From NCBI GenBank assembly GCA_050729835.1, contig JBOHLS010000023.1:1-38476 (forward strand): a stretch of DNA of 38,476 bases, written 5' to 3'. The stretch's first letter is position 1. Each line of letters starts with the position of its first letter. The translations under genes and the position numbers were made by a program. This DNA comes from REEB95 sp050729835. GTDB taxonomy: Bacteria > Pseudomonadota > Alphaproteobacteria > ATCC43930 > CGMCC-115725. Positions 15,693 to 24,326 of this stretch are shown here, piece after piece. Under the pieces are notes generated by a model. It was not told where the DNA came from, made no database searches, and worked only from the letters and a program-made list of their open reading frames with translations.

Positions 15693-16943
15693 TCATGCCG
15701 GATAGGTGAGCTTGCACTCCTTCTCCGCCGGCGTCTTCGCCAGCTTCGCTCCGGGCAACTCCTCGGACACGGTGAACAGGTTGGGATAGGTGCCCTTCTG
15801 GTTCACCTCGCCGACGAACTCGGTGATCATGCACTGGTGATCGCCCGCCCGATATGTTGGGCCGAACGGCTCGAGCGCGACTTCCGGCGGCAGCGTCATG
15901 CCTTCCATCGCATGCGCCATCTTGCGGACGTCGACGCTCTTCGCCCGCTCGGCGCCGAGCGCGATGCTGTGCGCGCCAGCGAAACCGAGCCAGCTGCGTC
16001 CGCTCGGCGTGGCCTTGTAGAGCTTCTGGTACTCGGCCACGAACTCCTTCACATGTGGCTGCTTGGGCTGGTCCCACCACCACTCCATGACGCCCCAACC
16101 CGTCCGCGCCTCGACCGGCAGGGCCGCCAACGGCTCGAGCTCGAGCAGCGGCGAAGCGAAGACCATGGTCTTGGTCATGCCGAATTGCGTCGCCTGCTTC
16201 ATCACGTTGACGAAATCGTCGCCGCTCTGGAAGATGACGAACACGTCGGGCTTGGCTTGCTGCACCTTGATCAAGGCCGAGGTGAAGTCCGTGGCGCCAA
16301 GAGGAAGCACGGCGTTGCCGAGGTTTGTGCCTTTGTTGTCCGCCAGGATCTGGGAAGCGCCCTTGTAGAGGAAATGTCCCCAGGCGTAATCGGGCGTGCA
16401 GAAATACCAGCGCTTGCCGAACTTCTTCAGCAGGGTGGCGCACAACGCCTCGGACAGCATCCAGGTGTCGGAACACAGCTTGAAGGTGTTCCAGTGACAG
16501 TCGACGCCGGTGATCGTGTCGACATGTCCGCCGACGGCGATATAGAGCATGCTCTTCAGGTTGGCCGCGTGGCTCATCGCCGCCGCGCACGCCGACGACA
16601 CGCCACCTGCGGTGAAGTTCACCTTGTCTTGATCGACGAGCTTGTTGAGCTTCTCGGTCGCCTGGCCGACGTTGGCGGCATCGTCCTCGGCGACAATCTC
16701 GAGCTTGCGGCCGAGGATGCCGCCCTTCTTGTTGATCTGTGCGACCGCCATCTTGGCGCCGTTGAACTGCGACGTGCCCAGCGCCGCATAGGTCCCGGTG
16801 AAGGGATCGATCCAGCCGAGTTTGACCGTTTCGGCGGCGCGCGCGGAGATGACGAAGGGCGCCGCGACTTGCGCAAGGCCGGCGGCGGCTGTCGCCTTGA
16901 TGACCGTTCGGCGACTGACGGTAGACGGCTTCGACGGATTCAT
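15693..16943 (-). CDS. livK: Branched-chain amino-acid-type ABC transporter substrate-binding protein, Tat-exported
   Basis: The periplasmic receptor (416 aa) of the adjacent Liv transporter. ATG 16943 gives MNPSKPSTVSRRTVIKATAAAGLAQVAAPFVISARAAETV, a twin-arginine signal (SRRTVIK, RR at 11-12) with likely cleavage after ARA. The mature part starts VKLGWIDPFTGTYAALGTSQFNGAKMAVAQINKKGGILGRKLEIVAEDD, the Peripla_BP_6 (LivK/AmiC-like) pattern. The end is GTYPNLFTVSEELPGAKLAKTPAEKECKLTYPA. The related AmiC/UrtA families make amides or urea alternatives to branched-chain amino acids. It is the first gene of the liv operon. Confidence 0.9.
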   Translation of the reverse strand: MNPSKPSTVSRRTVIKATAAAGLAQVAAPFVISARAAETVKLGWIDPFTGTYAALGTSQFNGAKMAVAQINKKGGILGRKLEIVAEDDAANVGQATEKLNKLVDQDKVNFTAGGVSSACAAAMSHAANLKSMLYIAVGGHVDTITGVDCHWNTFKLCSDTWMLSEALCATLLKKFGKRWYFCTPDYAWGHFLYKGASQILADNKGTNLGNAVLPLGATDFTSALIKVQQAKPDVFVIFQSGDDFVNVMKQATQFGMTKTMVFASPLLELEPLAALPVEARTGWGVMEWWWDQPKQPHVKEFVAEYQKLYKATPSGRSWLGFAGAHSIALGAERAKSVDVRKMAHAMEGMTLPPEVALEPFGPTYRAGDHQCMITEFVGEVNQKGTYPNLFTVSEELPGAKLAKTPAEKECKLTYPA

Positions 16944-17351
16944 TGTTCCACTCCCTGCTTGTCTGCGTGTTGTTTGCAATTGCGTTGCGGATTGCCGCGC
17001 ACCTGTCGAATCAACCGTTGGCAGCGACCGGTCGCAGCACTTCAATGGCGATGAAAGAACGGCGAGCGCAACTCGCCACTGGCGTCGATCAGCCTCCCCC
17101 TCTTCGCGTCAACCGTTTGGTTCGTTCTTGCATGCATCATCCGCAAAGCCGGTCACAGCTTCAAGGACTTTCAATGGCTTTCGACCCAATAATGGGCAAG
17201 CCGTAGCAAGGCAATCGTATGAATAACGTGTAAGCCGGTGGGCAAGCTGGGTCGAGCTTCTGGTATGCCAGAAATCACGATCCCGCCAGCGGTCCTGGCG
17301 GTCGCCGGCGAGCAGCCGATCAACGCGAACCGCCGGTTGAGCGGTTGCCGC
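16944..17351. other. Intergenic region upstream of livK and downstream of tpiA
   Basis: About 400 bp without a supported gene. It should hold the livK promoter, and less GC-biased stretches occur near 16960-17000 and 17110-17230. I cannot assign a clear -35/-10 pair. Two hairpins near the tpiA end of the gap are listed separately. Confidence 0.4.
17283..17301. terminator. Hairpin downstream of tpiA
   Basis: A perfect 7-bp stem with 5-nt loop, CCGCCAG-cggtc-CTGGCGG, about 50 bp past the tpiA stop. There is no T-run on either strand, so an intrinsic terminator is only possible. Confidence 0.35.
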
Positions 17352-17357
17352 TCAGCC
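17335..17357 (-). terminator. Hairpin spanning the tpiA stop codon
   Basis: GGTTGAGCGG-ttg-CCGCTCAGCC forms a 10-bp stem with one mismatch and a 3-nt loop, overlapping the last codons of tpiA. It probably protects or terminates the tpiA transcript. No poly-U follows. Confidence 0.4.
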
Positions 17358-18095
17358 GCAGGAAGCAGCGATCGTCCAAAACTCCTCCGTCACTAGGCTG
17401 GCGCTACCGACCAATGCGCCGTCGACATTGGCGACCGTCAAAAGCGCGCGCGCGTTGGCCGGCTTGACCGAGCCACCATAGAGAATGCGGACGGCGTCGG
17501 CGTCGGCGGCAAGCCCGCGTAGCGCGGCGCGGATGCGCGCGTGCACCGCCGCCACGTCCTGCGTCGTCGGCGTCCGGCCGCTGCCGATCGCCCAAACCGG
17601 CTCGTAGGCGACGACGAGCTGCGTCGACTTCAGCTTGGCCGGCAACGAGCCCTGCAGCTGCCGCACGACGATCGCTTCGGTGCGGCCACTGTCGCGTTCG
17701 GCCGCGGTCTCGCCGACGCAGACGATAGCACACAGTCCGGCGGCGACCGCGGTCGCCGCCTTGGTGCGCACGACGGCGTCGCTCTCCTTATGATCCTGGC
17801 GACGCTCGGAATGGCCGACGATGACATAGGCGCAACCCGCGTCCTTGAGCATTGGTGCGGAAACGTCGCCGGTGTGAGCGCCCATCGCCTCGGCATGGCA
17901 ATCCTGACCGCCGAGCGCCAGGTCCGACCAGGCGATGGCTTGGGCCACCGGCGCGAGCAACGTCGCCGGCGGGCAGAGCACGATCTCGCAGGCGAGCGGC
18001 GACGCCTTGGCGCGGGCGACGAGATCGCGCGCCCGGGCGACGCCGTCGGCCGTAAGGCCGTTCATCTTCCAGTTGCCGGCCACCAGCTTGCGCAT
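17352..18095 (-). CDS. tpiA: Triosephosphate isomerase
   Basis: TpiA (247 aa) interconverts dihydroxyacetone phosphate and glyceraldehyde 3-phosphate. The sequence shows GNWKMN with Lys10, the electrophilic His95 in VIVGHSERR (91-99), catalytic Glu165 in AYEPVWAIGSGRTPT (163-177), and the phosphate-binding YGGSV near the C-terminus. Length is normal. In alphaproteobacteria tpiA usually stands directly before secG; here the liv block and the SDR remnant intervene. The gene at 18152 lies upstream on the same strand, 56 bp away. Confidence 0.97.
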   Translation of the reverse strand: MRKLVAGNWKMNGLTADGVARARDLVARAKASPLACEIVLCPPATLLAPVAQAIAWSDLALGGQDCHAEAMGAHTGDVSAPMLKDAGCAYVIVGHSERRQDHKESDAVVRTKAATAVAAGLCAIVCVGETAAERDSGRTEAIVVRQLQGSLPAKLKSTQLVVAYEPVWAIGSGRTPTTQDVAAVHARIRAALRGLAADADAVRILYGGSVKPANARALLTVANVDGALVGSASLVTEEFWTIAASCG

Positions 18096-18151
18096 GCTGC
18101 CCTGTTAGCATGGCGGGCACGGCCTTGCCAGCGTGCCCGGTTTGCGCCTTT

Positions 18152-18598
18152 CTATTCCGCCCGCCGACGGCCCGACGCCATCAGCGGCTTGCGAAAATAG
18201 ACCACCCGTTCGGTCTCGGAGAATCCTCAAGCCGCGTGCGCGGCGTGCGACGGGCGATCGTCGGCGAGCACGTCCGAGCCGAGCTCGCGAAACCCCCGTT
18301 CCCGCAGGAAGGCCTCGAGATGCGCCACTAGCCGCGCGCCGACGCGGTGGCGTCGAAATCGCGCCTCGACCCAGATACCTTCGAGAAACGGCACCGGCCG
18401 CGTCTCGCAGCCATTGGCGTATTTCCGGATCGCGAGCTCGGCGAACCCGGCGGGGGCGCCGTTAATCTCGGCCATGAAGCCCCAGGCCGCGTCGCTCGCG
18501 AGGTTTTCGTCGACCATCGCGCGGTGCGCCGCCAGCGTCTCGTCGGGCCAAAGCCGGCGGCGCATCGTCGCCCAAACCGCTCGGTCGGCGGCGCCCAT
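18152..18598 (-). pseudogene. GNAT acetyltransferase (AAC(6')-like) interrupted by an in-frame TGA
   Basis: The open part (18227-18598, 123 aa) reads MGAADRAVWATMRRRLWPDETLAAHRAMVDE...GFMAEINGAPAGFAELAIRKYANGCETRPVPFLEGIWVEARFRRHRVGARLVAHLEAFLRERGFRELGSDVLADDRPSHAAHAA. This is an aminoglycoside-6'-N-acetyltransferase-like GNAT with the acetyl-CoA loop RRHRVGARL. Directly after TGA (18227-18229) the same frame continues GFSETERVVYFRKPLMASGRRRAE then TAG. GF.ETERVVYFRK is the usual C-terminus of this family, normally preceded by Trp or another residue. So a single substitution (for example TGG to TGA) probably truncated it. The N-terminus also looks a few residues short. Loss of activity is inference. 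Confidence 0.78.
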
Positions 18599-18770
18599 GG
18601 CGCGGATCCGGCAAATCCATGCCCGTCAGCTTACCCCTTTGCGGCCGGCCGCGGGACGGCGGCCCGAAACGCAGCAAGCCCGCCGGAACGCAGCGCTTTG
18701 GGCGTTGCGGCGCCAACTTCCGGCCCCTATCATCCGCGCGCGCAACCAGCGCGCCATTCCGGGCTTCATC

Positions 18771-20648
18771 ATGCTGCAAGCCATCCGCTCCAAAGCCACC
18801 TCGCTGATCGTCAAGATCCTGTTCGCCGTGCTGATCGTTACCTTCGGCATCTGGGGCATCGGCGACATCTTCCGCAACCGCAGCGTCGACACCTCTGTCG
18901 CGACGGTGGCGGGCGAGCGCATCCAGGCCGCGCAGCTGCAGCAGGCGGTGCACGCCGACATGGACCGGCTGCGCCGTATGACCGGCGGCGCCAGCCTCAG
19001 CCTCGATCAGGCGAAGCAGCTCGGCCTCGTCGACGGCGCGCTCAACCGGCTGATCGAATCCGCGGTGCTCGCGCAGGAGACCGACCGCCTCGACATCCGC
19101 GTCGGCGACGCCGCGGTGCGCAAGGCGATCGTCGACAACCCGAATTTCCACGGCTCGAACGGCCAGTTCGACCGCAACCTCTATAACCAGATTCTGGCGG
19201 CGAACCGGCTGAGCGACGCGCAATACGAGCAGCTGCTGCACTCCGATCTCGAGCGCAACGAGCTGACCATCGCGCTGACCGAAGGCGTCAGGCCGCCGCA
19301 GGAGCTGACCGACGCGATCTATCGCGTCGAGGCCGAGCGCCGCGTCGCCGACATGGTGATGCTGCCGCCGTCGGCCGCGCCGGCGCCGCCCAAGCCGACG
19401 GAGCCGGACCTCGCCGCCTATTATAAGGCGCACCCGGATCAGTTCCGCACGCCCGAGCGCCGCACCTTCACCCTCGCGACGCTGACCATCGACAAGGTCG
19501 CCGCCGGCATTAACGTGCCCGACAGCAAGCTCAAGGACGCCTACCAGGCGCAGCTCGATGAGTTCCACACGCCGGAGACGCGGCAGATCGAGCAGATGCT
19601 GCTGCCCGACAAGGCCAAGGCCGACGCCGCCGAGGTGCAGCTCAAAGCGGGCAAGAACTTCGCCGCCGTCGCCAAGGCGGTGGCCGGCGCCGACGCCAGC
19701 ACGCTCGATCTCGGCTGGATGCGCCGCCAGGACCTGCCGCAGCCGCTCGCCGACGCGGCCTTCGCCGCCAAGCAGGGCGGCATCACGGCGCCGATCCAGA
19801 CCTCGTTCGGCTGGCACATTCTGCTCGTCGAGGCGATCAAGCCCGAGCAGACTCAGAGCTTCGACCAGGTAAAGGACAAGCTGCGCCAGGACGTGGCGCG
19901 CGACATGGCGGGCGACCAGATCGCCCAACTCGCCAACCACATCGACGACGCGCTTGCCGGCGGCGGCGCCTTCGATGCGGTGACGAAGCAATTCGGCATG
20001 AAGATGACGACCGTCGCCGGCGCCGACGCGCAGGGCAATCTCGCCGACGGCAAGGCGGTGACCCTGCCGCAGCCCAAGGCCAAGGTGCTGCAAGCCGCCT
20101 TCGGCACCGCGCCGGGCCAGAGCAGCGCGCTCGACGACCTCGGCGACGACGGCTATTTCCTGGTGCATGTCGACAAGGTGACGCCGGCGGGCGTGCCGCC
20201 CCTCGACCAGGTGCGCGAGCGTGCGGCGACGTTGTGGCAGGCGCAGCAACGCAGCCAGGCGCTCGCCGCGCTCGCCAAGCGGATCGCCGACCAGATCAAC
20301 GCCGGCCAGTCGCTCAAGGCGGTTGTCGCCAAGCACAAGCTGGTCGTCAGCAGCACCGGGCCGGTGCTGCGCACCGGCAGCGGCAAGATGCCGCCGGCGC
20401 TGGTTGGGCAGATTTTCACGCTCAAGCCCGGCGGCGCAGCGTTCGCGCCGGCCGGCGACGGCTATGCCGTCGCCCAGCTCACCGCGATCCAGAAGGCCGA
20501 CCCGGCCAAGGACAAGGCGACGGTTGACGCGCTGTCGCATCAACTGGCGCAGCAGATGCAAAGCGAGTTCCTCGGCGAATTCGCGCGTGCGCTGCGCGCG
20601 CGCTATCCGGTCGAGATCAACCAGACCAATCTGCAGCGCGCGCTGTAG
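18771..20648 (+). CDS. ppiD: PpiD-like membrane-anchored peptidyl-prolyl isomerase/chaperone
   Basis: This 625-aa periplasmic folding factor is anchored by one N-terminal membrane segment. ATG 18771 gives MLQAIRSKATSLIVKILFAVLIVTFGIWGIGDIFRNRSVDTSVATVAGERI, the standard PpiD start with a TM at about 11-31. A SurA-N-like helical chaperone domain follows (QLGLVDGALNRLIESAVLAQETDRLDI...). The parvulin (PPIC) domain contains the RQIEQMLLPDKAKADAAEVQLKAGKNFAAVAK...DLGWMRRQDLPQPLADAAFAAKQGGITAPIQTSFGWHILLVEAI stretch, roughly 265-360. The C-terminal part is a second helical chaperone region. It precedes trpE, the common alphaproteobacterial order, and is divergent from tpiA and the GNAT gene. Confidence 0.93.
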   Translation: MLQAIRSKATSLIVKILFAVLIVTFGIWGIGDIFRNRSVDTSVATVAGERIQAAQLQQAVHADMDRLRRMTGGASLSLDQAKQLGLVDGALNRLIESAVLAQETDRLDIRVGDAAVRKAIVDNPNFHGSNGQFDRNLYNQILAANRLSDAQYEQLLHSDLERNELTIALTEGVRPPQELTDAIYRVEAERRVADMVMLPPSAAPAPPKPTEPDLAAYYKAHPDQFRTPERRTFTLATLTIDKVAAGINVPDSKLKDAYQAQLDEFHTPETRQIEQMLLPDKAKADAAEVQLKAGKNFAAVAKAVAGADASTLDLGWMRRQDLPQPLADAAFAAKQGGITAPIQTSFGWHILLVEAIKPEQTQSFDQVKDKLRQDVARDMAGDQIAQLANHIDDALAGGGAFDAVTKQFGMKMTTVAGADAQGNLADGKAVTLPQPKAKVLQAAFGTAPGQSSALDDLGDDGYFLVHVDKVTPAGVPPLDQVRERAATLWQAQQRSQALAALAKRIADQINAGQSLKAVVAKHKLVVSSTGPVLRTGSGKMPPALVGQIFTLKPGGAAFAPAGDGYAVAQLTAIQKADPAKDKATVDALSHQLAQQMQSEFLGEFARALRARYPVEINQTNLQRAL

Positions 20649-20685
20649 CGATGGGTGGCAGAGCCGTAGAAAGCCGACCGTTTTG

Positions 20686-20733
20686 TCCCCCTCCCTTCCC
20701 TCCCCCTCGAAGGGGGAGGGTTGGGGTGGGGGT
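20686..20733. repeat. Short GC-rich palindromic repeat between ppiD and trpE
   Basis: The sequence runs tccccctcccttccctcccc and contains the hairpin CCTCCCCCT-cga-AGGGGGAGG, followed by ttggggtggggg. It resembles the first half of the elements at 8078 and 30411 but lacks their second half. It lies 38 bp past the ppiD stop and 71 bp before trpE. A ppiD terminator is possible, though no T-run follows. Confidence 0.65.
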
Positions 20734-20803
20734 GACGCGCGGCGACGCCGCGTCTTATTCCGACAAAGTGATGCGGCGCACTGGCGCGCGCGCTGACTAG
20801 CCG

Positions 20804-22303
20804 ATGCAGATTTCGCCCGACTTCAAGGACTTCGCCGCTGAGCATGCCGCCGGCAAGCCGGTGCTGGTATCGACCTCGATGGTCAGCGATCTCGAAACAC
20901 CGGTTTCGGCGATGCTCAAGCTCGCCGACGGCAAGCCGCTGAGCTTTCTGTTCGAGAGCGTCGAAGGCGGCGCGGTGCGCGGGCGCTATTCCTTCATCGG
21001 CCTCAAGCCCGACCTGGTGTGGCGCTGCTTTCGCGATCGCGCCGAGATCAACCGCCACGCGTTGACGGCGCCCGACCGCTTCAAGCCGCAGAACCAGGGC
21101 GCCCTCGCCTCGCTGCGCGCGCTGATCGCGGAATGCCGCGTCGCCACGCCCAAGGACCTGCCGCCGATGGCCGCCGGTCTGTTCGGCTATCTCGGCTACG
21201 GTACCGTCGGGCTGGTGGAGAATATCCCCGACGGCAATCCCGACACGCTCGGCATCCCCGACGGGCTGCTGGTGCGGCCGACGATCATCTGCATCTTCGA
21301 CACCATCGCCGATCGCGTCACCGTGGTGACGCCGGTGTGGTCCGGCCCCGCGCTCGACGCCGAGCAGGCCTATCGCGCGGCAGGCGAACGCCTGGCCGAG
21401 GTGCTGGCGGATTTCGAGCGCCCTTTGCCGCATCGCCGCGAGTCCGAAGCACCGGAGGAGCTGCCGGCGCCGATCGCCAATCTGACGCGCGAGGAATGCA
21501 TGCGCATGGTGGCGGCGGCCAAGGAATACATCCGCGCCGGCGAGATCTTTCAGGTCGTGCCGTCGATGCGCATGAGCGTACCTTTCACGCCGCCGCCCTT
21601 CGCGCTCTATCGCGCGCTACGGCGTCTGAACCCCTCGCCGTTCCTGTTCTTCCTCGATTACGGGAATTTCGCGGTCGTCGGGTCGAGCCCCGAAATCCTG
21701 GTGCGCTTCCGCGATGGCAAGGTGACCATTCGGCCGCTTGCCGGCACGCGGCGGCGCGGCAAAGACGCGGCCGAGGACGAGAAGCTCGCGACCGAGCTGC
21801 TCGCCGATCCGAAGGAACGCGCCGAGCATCTGATGCTTTTGGACTTGGCGCGCAACGACGTCGGCCGCATCGCCGTCACCGGCACGGTCAAGGTGGTCGA
21901 GCAGTTCGTCATCGAGCGTTACAGCCACGTCATGCACATCTCGTCGCATGTCGAGGGCCGGGCGGCGCCCCAGGTCGAGGCGCTCGACGCGCTGCTGGCC
22001 GGCTTCCCCGCCGGCACGCTGTCGGGCGCACCCAAGGTCAGGGCGATGGAGATCATCGACGAGCTCGAGCCCGAGCGGCGCAACCTCTATGCCGGCGGCA
22101 TCGGTTATTTCGCCGGCGACGGCAGCATGGACACCTGCATCGTGCTCAGAACCGCGATCGTCAAGGACGGCAAGATGGTGGTGCAGGCCGGCTGCGGCGT
22201 CGTCGCCGACAGCGATCCGGCCGCCGAATACCAGGAAATCCAGGACAAGGCGCGCGCCCTCTTCCGCGCGGCAGAAGAAGCGGTAATTTTCGTACGGCGC
22301 TGA
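20804..22303 (+). CDS. trpE: Anthranilate synthase component I
   Basis: TrpE (499 aa) makes anthranilate from chorismate using ammonia from TrpG, the first committed step to tryptophan. The N-terminal domain holds the feedback-site region LETPVSAMLKL and GRYSFIG. The chorismate-binding domain shows PSPFLFFLDYGNFAVVGSSPEILVRF, IRPLAGTRRRGKD, HLMLLDLARNDVGR, FPAGTLSGAPKVRAMEIIDELEP and YAGGIGYFAGDGSMDTCIVLRTA. It is unfused to TrpG, unlike the TrpEG of some alphaproteobacteria. trpG normally follows closely but here lies 6.4 kb downstream. No Trp-rich leader peptide is seen upstream. A weak 6-bp hairpin (CGCTGA/TCAGCG) spans the stop. Confidence 0.96.
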   Translation: MQISPDFKDFAAEHAAGKPVLVSTSMVSDLETPVSAMLKLADGKPLSFLFESVEGGAVRGRYSFIGLKPDLVWRCFRDRAEINRHALTAPDRFKPQNQGALASLRALIAECRVATPKDLPPMAAGLFGYLGYGTVGLVENIPDGNPDTLGIPDGLLVRPTIICIFDTIADRVTVVTPVWSGPALDAEQAYRAAGERLAEVLADFERPLPHRRESEAPEELPAPIANLTREECMRMVAAAKEYIRAGEIFQVVPSMRMSVPFTPPPFALYRALRRLNPSPFLFFLDYGNFAVVGSSPEILVRFRDGKVTIRPLAGTRRRGKDAAEDEKLATELLADPKERAEHLMLLDLARNDVGRIAVTGTVKVVEQFVIERYSHVMHISSHVEGRAAPQVEALDALLAGFPAGTLSGAPKVRAMEIIDELEPERRNLYAGGIGYFAGDGSMDTCIVLRTAIVKDGKMVVQAGCGVVADSDPAAEYQEIQDKARALFRAAEEAVIFVRR

Positions 22304-22349
22304 GCCGCTTCAGCGTGCGATTGCGACGCTCGGTTAATCGACTTTCAAG

Positions 22350-22366
22350 ATGACACAAAGTGTCAT
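22350..22366. promoter_or_regulatory. Perfect palindrome, putative operator of the aldolase/TRAP operon
   Basis: ATGACACAAAGTGTCAT is a perfect 7-3-7 inverted repeat, 42 bp upstream of the aldolase ATG in the only sizeable gap before this operon. The following catatcagatacggttttgcc is comparatively AT-rich and could hold the -10. The XRE-cupin regulator encoded at the end of the same cluster is the obvious candidate to bind it; that is inference. A half-site-like TGACAC recurs at 23283, in the dctP start. Confidence 0.6.
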
Positions 22367-22407
22367 ATCAGATACGGTTTTGCCTCTCAGGCCAGGGAGC
22401 GCGCACC

Positions 22408-23241
22408 ATGAGAATCGTCCGCGACAAAAGCGAATACCACCAGCAGACCAGCGACCGGATGGAGCGGCACTTTACCGTGCCGGCGTGGTCGGTGCGGCAG
22501 AAGCTGGCGCTCGCCGGCCGCATCCTCGGCATAGAGGGCCATGATTCCGGCCTCGCCGGCCAGCTTTCGGCACGCGCCGAGAAGCCCGGCACCTATTACA
22601 TGCTGAGCTTCGGCCTCGGCCTGGAAGAGGCGACACCCGACAACCTGCTGCTGGTCGACGACGATCTGAACGTGCTCGAGGGCGAGGGTATGCCCAATCC
22701 GTCGAACCGGTTCCATCTCTGGGTCTATCGCGCCAAGCCCCGCGTGCACTCGATCATGCACACCCATCCGCCGCACGTTTCGGCGCTCTCGATGATCGGC
22801 GTGCCCCTCAAGCCTGCGCACATGGACACCAGCATGTTCCACGAAGATTGTGCCTGGTTGCCGGAATGGCCGGGCACGCCGATCGGCGACGAGGAAGGCA
22901 AGCTGATCTCCGAGGCGATCGGCGACAAGCGCGCCATCCTGCTGGCGCATCACGGCCAACTCGCCGCCTGCGGCACGATCGAGGAGGCGGCAGTGCTATC
23001 GATCTTCATCGAGCGCGCGGCCAAGCTGCAGCTGATGGCGATGAGCGCCGGCACAATCAAGGACGTCAACCCCGTACTCGCCAGCGAGGCGCACGACTAT
23101 CGCCTGAAGCCGCGCGCCGTCGGCGCGACCTTCTATTACTACGCACGCCGCGCTTTGCGGAACGACCCGGACGCTGGCCTGTTTGCCGCTCCCGGTGAAA
23201 CGCCACAGCGACGGACCGCGAACCGCTTATCGAAGATCTGA
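22408..23241 (+). CDS. Class II aldolase/adducin family protein
   Basis: This 277-aa protein has the class II aldolase/adducin fold, which includes metal-dependent sugar-phosphate aldolases and decarboxylases. Metal-ligand histidines are visible in VHSIMHTHPPHVSAL (H118, H120, H123 region) and in AILLAHHGQLAACGTIEEAA (H181/H182). EGHDSGLAGQLSARAEKPGTYYMLSFGLGLEEATPDNLLLVDDD covers the substrate-side loops. ATG 22408 has a ccagggagc ribosome-binding sequence. It heads the operon aldolase-dctP-dctQ-dctM-XRE regulator, so its substrate, or a derivative, is probably what the TRAP system imports. The exact reaction cannot be assigned. Confidence 0.87.
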   Translation: MRIVRDKSEYHQQTSDRMERHFTVPAWSVRQKLALAGRILGIEGHDSGLAGQLSARAEKPGTYYMLSFGLGLEEATPDNLLLVDDDLNVLEGEGMPNPSNRFHLWVYRAKPRVHSIMHTHPPHVSALSMIGVPLKPAHMDTSMFHEDCAWLPEWPGTPIGDEEGKLISEAIGDKRAILLAHHGQLAACGTIEEAAVLSIFIERAAKLQLMAMSAGTIKDVNPVLASEAHDYRLKPRAVGATFYYYARRALRNDPDAGLFAAPGETPQRRTANRLSKI

Positions 23242-23281
23242 CCGGGAAAACCCGGCAGTAGCAAATTACGGGGAGGATAAA

Positions 23282-24289
23282 GTGACACAGCTGCGAATTC
23301 GTCTCTGGACCTGCGCTCTAGCGGCGCTCGCCGCGATGGCGCTCGCCGCGCCGGCTTCGGCCGAAACCATTCTGCGTGCGTCGCACCAGTTTCCCGGCGG
23401 CACCGGCGACGTGCGCGACGAAATGGTGCGGCTGATTGCCAAGGAAGCGCACGACGCCAATGTCGGCCTGACCATCCAGGTCTATCCCGGCGCGTCGCTG
23501 TTCAAACCGGGGCCACAGTGGGACGCGCTGGTCGGCGGTCAGCTCGACATCTCGCTCTATTCGATGGATTACGCCAGCGGCGAGGTGCCGGAATTCAGCG
23601 CCACGCTGATGCCCGGCCTAGTGCGCAGCCAGGATCGCGCCAAGCGGCTCAACCATTCGCCATTCATGCAGGACATCCATTCGATCATTGAGCAGCACGG
23701 CGTCATCGTGCTGTCCGATGCCTGGTTCCCCGGCGCGATGGCCTCGAACAAATCCTGCGTCATGCTGCCGAAAGACATCAAAGGCCTCAAGTTCCGCTCC
23801 GCCGGTCCGACTTTCGCGGCAATGTGGCAGGCGGCAGGCGCTAGCATCGTCAGCCCGCCGTCTAACGAGATCTACAACGCCTTCCAGACCGGCGTGATCG
23901 ACGGCACCGACACCAGCCTCGCCACGTTCGGCTCGATGCGGCTGTTCGAGGTGGTGAAGTGCCTCACCGCGCCGGGCAACAACGCGCTCTGGTTCATGTA
24001 CGAACCGGTACTGATGTCGAAGAAGAGCTTCGACAAACTGACGAAGCCGCAACAGGCGGTGATCCTCAAGGCCGGCAAGGACGCGCAGGCGTTCTATGAG
24101 AGCAAGGCCGACGCGGTGAACGCGCAGACGATCAAGCTGTTCAACGCGCACCAGGTCAAGGTCGTGACGCTGACCGACGCCGATTTCAACACCTGGATCA
24201 CGCTGGCAAAGAAAAGCTCCTACGCCGACTTTGCCAAGAGCGTGCCCGACGGCCAGAAGCTGATCGACGAAGCGTTGTCGGTGAAGTAG
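23282..24289 (+). CDS. dctP: TRAP transporter substrate-binding protein (DctP family)
   Basis: This 335-aa periplasmic receptor is part of a tripartite ATP-independent transporter. GTG 23282, with gggagg 5 bp before, starts VTQLRIRLWTCALAALAAMALAAPASAETIL, a Sec signal peptide with likely cleavage after ASA (residue 27). The body has the DctP features GASLFKPGPQWDALVGGQLDIS, DIKGLKFRSAGPTFAAMWQAAGAS with the substrate-contacting Arg, and PSNEIYNAFQTGVIDGTDTS. Ligands of the family are mostly organic acids, clamped by that Arg. The order dctP-dctQ-dctM is standard. An alternative upstream ATG lies inside the aldolase gene and is rejected. Confidence 0.93.
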   Translation: MTQLRIRLWTCALAALAAMALAAPASAETILRASHQFPGGTGDVRDEMVRLIAKEAHDANVGLTIQVYPGASLFKPGPQWDALVGGQLDISLYSMDYASGEVPEFSATLMPGLVRSQDRAKRLNHSPFMQDIHSIIEQHGVIVLSDAWFPGAMASNKSCVMLPKDIKGLKFRSAGPTFAAMWQAAGASIVSPPSNEIYNAFQTGVIDGTDTSLATFGSMRLFEVVKCLTAPGNNALWFMYEPVLMSKKSFDKLTKPQQAVILKAGKDAQAFYESKADAVNAQTIKLFNAHQVKVVTLTDADFNTWITLAKKSSYADFAKSVPDGQKLIDEALSVK

Positions 24290-24326
24290 CCGACGGAAGC
24301 GAGCCGACGGCGCGCAGACCGTTCGC

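Noticed and set aside
15480..17054. A 524-codon plus-strand open frame opposite livK
   Set aside because: Antisense shadow of a clear periplasmic binding protein; composition typical of a complementary frame.
18462..20561. A 699-codon open frame on the minus strand opposite ppiD
   Set aside because: It lies entirely antisense to a recognisable PpiD and is rich in Arg, Gly, Leu and Val as expected from GC-rich shadow frames; no motif.
20734..20803. trp leader peptide/attenuator before trpE
   Set aside because: No reading frame with tandem Trp codons and no alternative hairpins could be found.
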